A stretch of DNA of 64,000 nt, taken from the NCBI RefSeq assembly GCF_014647835.1, contig NZ_BMPY01000008.1:124001-188000 (forward strand). The letters are read 5' to 3'. The notes below the pieces were generated by a model. That model saw only the letters and a list, made by a program, of their open reading frames with translations, did no database searches and was not told where the DNA came from. Source of the DNA: Microbispora rosea subsp. aerata. Lineage in GTDB: Bacteria > Actinomycetota > Actinomycetes > Streptosporangiales > Streptosporangiaceae. Of this stretch, positions 59,151-64,000 are shown in pieces. The first letter of the stretch is position 1, and every line of letters starts with the position of its first letter. Position numbers and translations under genes: made by a program.

Positions 59151-60611
59151 GTGACAAACGCACAATCCGCGAACGGACCATCGGTCGTGCAATCGGCCGC
59201 CCGGCCGGGGCTCATCCTCGCCTCGGTGGCTGTCGTGCAGTTCATGGTGTCGGTTGACCTGTCGGTCGTGAACCTCGGTCTTCCGGAGATCGCCGCCGGG
59301 CTCAACTTCACCGGAGCAGGCCTGACGTGGGTGATCCACGCCTATGCCCTCACCTTCGGCGGGCTTCTCCTCCTGGGCGGCAAGATCGCCGACCGGTTTG
59401 GTCTCAAGCGCATCCTGCTGCTCGGGCTCATCCTCTTCGGCCTCGCCTCCCTCGGCGGCGGCTTCGCGCAGGAAGCCGGTCACCTCGTGGCCGCCCGCGC
59501 GCTGCAGGGCATCGGGGCCGCCTCGTTGTCTCCGGCCGCGCTGGCGCTGCTGGCCGTGACCTTCCCCTCCGGCAAGGAGCGCGCCCGCGCGTACGGCATC
59601 TGGAGCGCGATGAACGCCGCCGGCGGCGCTCTCGGCGTGCTGATCGGCGGTGCGCTCACCGAGTACGCGAGCTGGCGCTGGGTCATGTGGGTCAGCGTCC
59701 CCATGGCCGCCATCGCGCTGATCCTGGCCTGGCGTGGCGTGGCCGACGCTCCGCCTCCGGCTCCCACCGGCCGTCCCGACGTGCTGGGCGGCATCTTGGC
59801 CACGGCGGGTATGACGCTGCTCGTCTTCGGCATCGTCCGCACCGACCAGTACGCGTGGACCTCGGCGACGACGCTGGTCACCCTGGCGGGCGCCGTCGTG
59901 CTGCTGGCCGCGTTCATCTGGGTGGAGCGGACCACCTCCCGCGACCCGCTGATCCGGCTCGGCCTGTTCTCCAACCGCTCGGTCACCGGCGCCAACGTCT
60001 ACAACCTCTTCCTGGGCGGCGCCATGGCGGCGTCCTTCTACTTCGCCTCCCTCTACCTCCAGCGCATCCTCGGGTACAGCCCGACCGTGGCCGGGCTCGA
60101 GCTGCTGCCCTTCGCGCTCGGCGTCGCCGTCGGGGCCTTCATCACCATCAAGCTCGGCAACCGTGTCGACCGCCGCACCCTGCTGATCGTCGGCGGGCTG
60201 GTGACCGCGATCGGGTTCGCCTGGTTCGGCTTCATCAGCGCCGACGGCTCCTACCTCAGCGACGTGCTGGCCCCGTCGATCGTCACCAGCATCGGGTTCG
60301 GCCTCTGCCTCGGGCCGGTGGTCTCGACCGCCACCGTCGGGGTCGCGCAGCACGAGACGGGCGCCGCTTCCGGCCTGCTCGCCAGCTCGCGGCAGATCGG
60401 CGCCTCGCTCGGCCTCGCCGCGCTGGGCACCGCCGCCGCCGAGCGCACCGGCGACAACCTGACGCCCGAGGGGCTCACCGACGGTTACGCGCTGGGCATG
60501 ACGCTCGGCGCCGCGCTCTTCCTCGCCGCCGTCGTCGTCGCCATCGTCGTCGTGCCGAAGAGCGCGCCGGAGCCGGCGGAGCAGGGCACGCGCGACCTGG
60601 TGACGGACTGA
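59151..60611 (+). CDS. DHA2-type MFS multidrug transporter
   Basis: 486 residues, GTG start, with 14 predicted membrane helices. Typical motifs: VQFMVSVDLSVVNLGLPEIA, the motif A region GGKIADRFGLKRILLLG, and motif C-like GIWSAMNAAGGALGVLIGGA. DHA2 proteins export cationic drugs or antibiotics by proton antiport. The adjacent TetR gene is the likely control. It ends before an 18-bp stem terminator. Confidence 0.93.
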   Translation: MTNAQSANGPSVVQSAARPGLILASVAVVQFMVSVDLSVVNLGLPEIAAGLNFTGAGLTWVIHAYALTFGGLLLLGGKIADRFGLKRILLLGLILFGLASLGGGFAQEAGHLVAARALQGIGAASLSPAALALLAVTFPSGKERARAYGIWSAMNAAGGALGVLIGGALTEYASWRWVMWVSVPMAAIALILAWRGVADAPPPAPTGRPDVLGGILATAGMTLLVFGIVRTDQYAWTSATTLVTLAGAVVLLAAFIWVERTTSRDPLIRLGLFSNRSVTGANVYNLFLGGAMAASFYFASLYLQRILGYSPTVAGLELLPFALGVAVGAFITIKLGNRVDRRTLLIVGGLVTAIGFAWFGFISADGSYLSDVLAPSIVTSIGFGLCLGPVVSTATVGVAQHETGAASGLLASSRQIGASLGLAALGTAAAERTGDNLTPEGLTDGYALGMTLGAALFLAAVVVAIVVVPKSAPEPAEQGTRDLVTD

Positions 60612-60692
60612 CGGAGCCGCCACGGCAAGAACGGACAATCCGACGAGTCACGACCCGGCGACCCCCTCGGCCGGGACGTGCTCACCCAACAA

Positions 60693-60734
60693 GGCGGAGG
60701 GGCCCGGGGCCGGCGAGCCCCGGGCCCCTCCGCC
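60693..60734 (+). terminator. Strong 18-bp stem terminator after the MFS gene
   Basis: GGCGGAGGGGCCCGGGGC (60693-60710) and GCCCCGGGCCCCTCCGCC (60717-60734) are a perfect 18-bp stem with a 6-nt loop, 82 bp after the MFS stop, in the ~395-bp stretch 60612-61005 that has no gene. Confidence 0.8.
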
Positions 60735-60777
60735 GGATCACACCGCCGGGAATCGCGGATCACACCGCCGGGAATCG
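60734..60777. repeat. 22-bp unit repeated twice in tandem
   Basis: Identical 22-bp units at 60734-60755 and 60756-60777 (begin CGGATCACACCGCCGGGAAT) follow directly on the terminator stem. Located between two convergent genes; no role evident. Confidence 0.85.
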
Positions 60778-61005
60778 ACACGCTCCCCCGCCCGAAGGCC
60801 GTGCCGAACGGCCGGAGATCCGGCCCGTGCCGCGCGTGCACAGGCGACCGCTCCGGAGGCGACGGCCGCTTTCGTCCGGGTGGCGATCAACAACCCCGGG
60901 CGCGGCTCACCACGCGTGACACACGCGGAAGGCGATCGTCAAACGGACCGCCGCCGATCCGCGGCGGCCGGCCGGTGAAGCGACGGAGAACAGCGTGGAG
61001 AACGA

Positions 61006-61827
61006 TCAGGGCAGGGACGGCCAGGGGATCGCCGCCTGCCGAGACGCGGCACGCGCGCGTGCCGTGAGAAGCTCGATCACCGAGTCGCGGTGCCGGTCGA
61101 GATAGAAATGACCGCCTTCGAAGACGCGGAAGTCGCACGGGCCGTCGGTGACCTCGCGCCACCCCTCGGCCTCCGCCTCGTTGATCTCGGTGTCGCGATC
61201 GCCGTACAGCACCGTGACAGGCGTCCGCAGCCGCGCGCCGGGCAGCGGCCGATAGGTCTCGCTCAGCCTGTAGTCGCTCCTGATGACGGGCAGGAACGCC
61301 TGGATGAGCGAGGCGTTGTCGAGGATGTCGGGGGGCGTCGCCTCGGTGCGGCGCAGTTCCTCGATGAGCTCCTCGTCGCTGCCGAGATGCACCCGGCCCG
61401 GCCGGGTCAGCGCCGGAGCGGGATGCCCGGACACGACCAGTCCCACCGGCGGGTCGCCCATCGCCGACAGCAGGCGGGCCGTCTCGTAGGCGACGATCGC
61501 CCCCATGCTGTGCCCGAACAGCAGCGTCGGAAGCGGCGGCCCGTCGAGTGGCAGGTCGGCCGCCAGCCCGGCGGCGAGGTCCTGCATCGCCGCCGGCACC
61601 GGCTCGGAGTAGCGATCCTCCCGGCCGGGATACTGAACCGCGAGGAATTCGGCATCCCAGGGCGCCGCGTCGGCCCACGGCCGGAAGTAGCTCGCGTTGC
61701 CGCCGCAGTGCGGGAACAGCAGCACCCGGGCCCGGGCGTACGGCCGGGGCGCGAGCCGGCGGAACGCGCCCGTCCGCCGGTCTCGCGCCGAAAGGTCGAA
61801 GCGACGCGACAGAGGATCGATCGGCAT
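61006..61827 (-). CDS. Type II thioesterase
   Basis: 273 residues from ATG 61827; a GTG at 61839 that overlaps the ABC stop (GTGA) is an alternative. Alpha/beta-hydrolase of the grsT/srfAD type: RVLLFPHCGGNASYFRPWAD, AVQYPGREDRYSEPVP, nucleophile Ser107 in LLFGHSMGAIVAYETA, and the catalytic His in FEGGHFYLDRH. It removes stalled or misprimed acyl groups from NRPS/PKS carrier proteins. Its coupling to two ABC half-transporters suggests a siderophore or peptide pathway beyond the right edge. Confidence 0.92.
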   Translation of the reverse strand: MPIDPLSRRFDLSARDRRTGAFRRLAPRPYARARVLLFPHCGGNASYFRPWADAAPWDAEFLAVQYPGREDRYSEPVPAAMQDLAAGLAADLPLDGPPLPTLLFGHSMGAIVAYETARLLSAMGDPPVGLVVSGHPAPALTRPGRVHLGSDEELIEELRRTEATPPDILDNASLIQAFLPVIRSDYRLSETYRPLPGARLRTPVTVLYGDRDTEINEAEAEGWREVTDGPCDFRVFEGGHFYLDRHRDSVIELLTARARAASRQAAIPWPSLP

Positions 61828-61835
61828 CCCTTGAC

Positions 61836-63551
61836 TCACTCGCTCGTCACGGGGGCCATGGAGATGGCCCAGAAGTCGGCGTAGCGGCCACCGCGTCGCA
61901 GCAGCTCGTCGTGGCTGCCCTCCTCCACGATCCGGCCGCCGTCCAGGAAGACGACGCGGTCGGCGCTTTTGACGGTCCGCATCCGGTGGGTGACCATCAC
62001 CACCGTCCGGCCCGCCATGAGGCGTTCGATGCCCTCGTGGACGGCCGCCTCGTTCAGCGGGTCCAGCGCGGAGGTGACCTCGTCCAGCAGCACGATCGGG
62101 GCGTCCTTCAGCAGCGCCCGCGCGATGGCCACGCGCTGACGCTCGCCGCCCGACAGCAGGGCGCCGCCCTCGCCGACCTTCGCCTCCCATCCGCCGGGCA
62201 GCCGCTCGATGACCTCGTCCAGCCGCGCCGCGGTCGCCGCCGCCCGCACCTCGGCGTCGTCGGCGTCGGGACGGCCGAGACGCACGTTCTCCTCGATCGT
62301 GCCGTCGAAGAGGTAGACGTCCTGGAAGACGATGGCGATGCGCCGCATCAGCTCCTGCGTGCTGATCTCGCGTACGTCCACGCCGCCGATGCGCACCGCG
62401 CCCGCGTCGACGTCGAAGAAGCGGGCGAGCACCTGCAGCAGGGTGCTCTTGCCCGCGCCGGAGGGCCCGACGACGGCGAGCCGCTGTCCTTCCGGCACGG
62501 TCAGCGACAGGTCGTCGAGCACGGTGCGGTCGCCGCGCCGGAAGGTGACCGACTCGAACCGCAGGTCGTGGTGCCGCGGCTCCACCGGCCGGCCGGGCTC
62601 GGGCAGCGGCTCGGTGCGCAGCACGGTGTCGAGCCTGGCGAGCTGGGCGCGGGCGGCGCGGAGCTTGCCTCCCATCTCCGACAGCGACAGCAGGGGCTCG
62701 GCGCAGCGGGCCGCCAGCACCAGGATCGTCAAGATCTCCGCCGCGCCGATGGTGCCGCCGAGCACGAGATAGGCGCCCAGCACCAGCAGCGCGGTGAAGA
62801 TCGCCTGAACGGTGAGGGTCATCCCCACGATGCCGGGCAGCGCCGACAGCACCGTGCGGCGCGCCGCGCGCTGGACTTCCTTCAGCGCGTTGTCGAGCAG
62901 CGTGAAGCGCTCGCCGGTCCGCCCGCCGACCCGCAGCACCGGCTGGGCCTGGAGATATTCGATGACCCGCCCGCTGGCTTCCTTGTCGCGTTCGTGGCGT
63001 GCGGCGTCGGTGGAGGCGATCGACCGTGCCGTCCATATCTGGATGAGCGCCACGATTGGCGCGCCGAGGAGCGCGGCCAGCCCCAGTTGCCAGTTGAAGG
63101 CGATCATCACGGCGACGATCGTCAGGGGGGTCACCATGGCGGAGACGAACGGCCCGAGCAGATGCGCCGCGACGCTCATCGCCTGCAGCAGGCCGCGGCT
63201 GGCCATGACGGACACCTCGCCGACCCGGTCGCGGCCGTACCAGCCGATGGGCAGCCTGGCCAGGTGGTCGCCGAGCCGGTAGTACATGCCGCGCAGCAGC
63301 GTGGTCCCGACGCGGAAGCCGGACAGCTCGCTCATGTAGCGCAGCACGGCGCAGACCGCGACCCCGGCCCCGAACCCGATCAGCCACGGCACGGCGTTCG
63401 AAGGCGTGTCGCCGAACAGTTCCCGCAGCACCGGAACGAGCAGGGCGTAGGACAACCCCTCGGCGATCGCGGTCACCGTCATCAAGGCCACGGTGCGGCG
63501 CATCGCCCGCGCGTACTCGGGCCCCAGCACGCGCAGCAGCATTCGAATCAT
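61836..63551 (-). CDS. ABC transporter permease/ATPase (siderophore type)
   Basis: 571 residues: six membrane helices (about 20-300) fused to an ATPase with [20 protein letters not shown], signature [20 protein letters not shown] and Walker [15 protein letters not shown]. The organisation resembles YbtP/YbtQ and IrtA/IrtB half-transporters that move metal-siderophores. Its start overlaps the stop of a second half-transporter by 4 bp (ATGA), so they probably form a heterodimer. Direction (import or export) is not shown by sequence. Confidence 0.9.
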   Translation of the reverse strand: MIRMLLRVLGPEYARAMRRTVALMTVTAIAEGLSYALLVPVLRELFGDTPSNAVPWLIGFGAGVAVCAVLRYMSELSGFRVGTTLLRGMYYRLGDHLARLPIGWYGRDRVGEVSVMASRGLLQAMSVAAHLLGPFVSAMVTPLTIVAVMIAFNWQLGLAALLGAPIVALIQIWTARSIASTDAARHERDKEASGRVIEYLQAQPVLRVGGRTGERFTLLDNALKEVQRAARRTVLSALPGIVGMTLTVQAIFTALLVLGAYLVLGGTIGAAEILTILVLAARCAEPLLSLSEMGGKLRAARAQLARLDTVLRTEPLPEPGRPVEPRHHDLRFESVTFRRGDRTVLDDLSLTVPEGQRLAVVGPSGAGKSTLLQVLARFFDVDAGAVRIGGVDVREISTQELMRRIAIVFQDVYLFDGTIEENVRLGRPDADDAEVRAAATAARLDEVIERLPGGWEAKVGEGGALLSGGERQRVAIARALLKDAPIVLLDEVTSALDPLNEAAVHEGIERLMAGRTVVMVTHRMRTVKSADRVVFLDGGRIVEEGSHDELLRRGGRYADFWAISMAPVTSE

Positions 63552-64000
63552 TGGGACTGCTCTCCTTGCAGTACGCCGGCGCGGGTCTCGATCTCATCGG
63601 CGACCGCCGATCGGTGGGATCGCCAGAACTCGGCGAACCTGCCGTCTCGCGCCAGCAGCTCGGCCGGGCTGCCGTGTTCGACGATCTCCCCGCCTTCCAG
63701 CACCACGACGGTGTCGGCGTCGGCGATCGTCTCCAGGCGGTGAGCGATGACCAGGATCGTCCGGTCGCCGCCCAGCGTCGTCAGGGCCTGGCGCACCGCC
63801 CATTCGGTCTGCGGGTCGGCGAAGGCCGTCGCCTCGTCCAGCACCAGGACGGGCGCGTCGGCGAGCAACGCGCGGGCGAGCGCGATTCGCTGCGCCTCGC
63901 CGCCGGACAGCTCGGCCTCCTCGCCGATCACCGTGTCGTAGCCGCGCGGCAGCTCCAGGATGCGGTCGTGGATGTTCGCCAGCCGCGCGGCGCGCACCAC
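63548..64000 (-). CDS. Second ABC half-transporter (3' end, ATPase)
   Basis: Truncated by the window edge; only the last 150 residues are present. They are the ATPase end: [20 protein letters not shown] signature, [13 protein letters not shown]alker B and [20 protein letters not shown]. The Walker A and membrane part are off the window. Partner of the 61836-63551 protein by 4-bp overlap. Confidence 0.9.
   Translation of the reverse strand: MVRAARLANIHDRILELPRGYDTVIGEEAELSGGEAQRIALARALLADAPVLVLDEATAFADPQTEWAVRQALTTLGGDRTILVIAHRLETIADADTVVVLEGGEIVEHGSPAELLARDGRFAEFWRSHRSAVADEIETRAGVLQGEQSQ

Overview
The window is very GC-rich DNA with closely packed genes, many GTG/TTG starts and gene families typical of mycelial actinomycetes: an AfsR-type STAND regulator, a DUF397/DUF5753/ATPase (WhiJ-like) trio, a membrane Ser/Thr kinase, DUF6421, DUF2795, DUF3105 and a GH74-CBM2 xyloglucanase. 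I infer an actinobacterium, probably of the Streptosporangiaceae. No rRNA, CRISPR array, intact insertion sequence or prophage module was seen. One tRNA (Met, CAT) is present.

Layout. 1-17 kb: 3' part of an AfsR-like regulator; PucR regulator divergent from a lone xanthine dehydrogenase molybdenum subunit; a small secreted protein; a repeat-rich membrane protein with a SecD/F P1-like domain; alanine dehydrogenase; a divergent DUF3105/DUF305 pair; an alpha/beta-hydrolase remnant; and an operon DUF6421 - SDR - threonine aldolase. 16-29 kb: a membrane protein, a NarL-type two-component pair, a degenerate trypsin-like membrane protein with a zinc ribbon next to a Ser/Thr kinase, then a corrinoid uptake and salvage operon (btuF-btuC-btuD-cbiZ) under a cobalamin riboswitch, an acyltransferase and a Gfo/Idh/MocA oxidoreductase. 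29-38 kb: histidine phosphatase, WhiJ-like trio with striking TGCAC repeats, helicase-associated protein, M20 peptidase, a broken gene, and a divergent F420-dependent NADP reductase-like gene / HxlR regulator pair.

38-50 kb: DUF1349 protein, secreted double-psi beta-barrel protein behind an AT-rich leader, GroES-like protein, M20 amidohydrolase, TIGR02611 membrane protein, the pta-ackA acetate operon, a nucleotidyltransferase followed by a HAD-like remnant, the GH74 xyloglucanase and a patatin-like lipase. 50-64 kb: DUF2795, a TetR gene divergent from a membrane protein and an ICMT-methyltransferase/DCC fusion with a clear operator between them, an orphan sugar-binding lipoprotein, tRNA-Met with terminator, a VOC protein, two unrecognised genes surrounded by coding fragments, a TetR/MFS drug-efflux pair with a palindromic operator, and the start of a siderophore-type locus (type II thioesterase plus two ABC half-transporters) that runs off the right edge.

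The best candidates for something undescribed are (a) the pseudoprotease/zinc-ribbon protein next to the kinase (19.07-22.5 kb), in which the positions of both catalytic His and Ser appear replaced; (b) the two unknown genes beside the tRNA (56.1-58.05 kb), one ending in a Gly/Ser/Tyr tail; and (c) the WhiJ-like trio, whose ATPase gene is bracketed by two inverted repeats built from the same 9-bp arms. In addition, three convergent gene pairs have both stop codons inside one shared inverted repeat.
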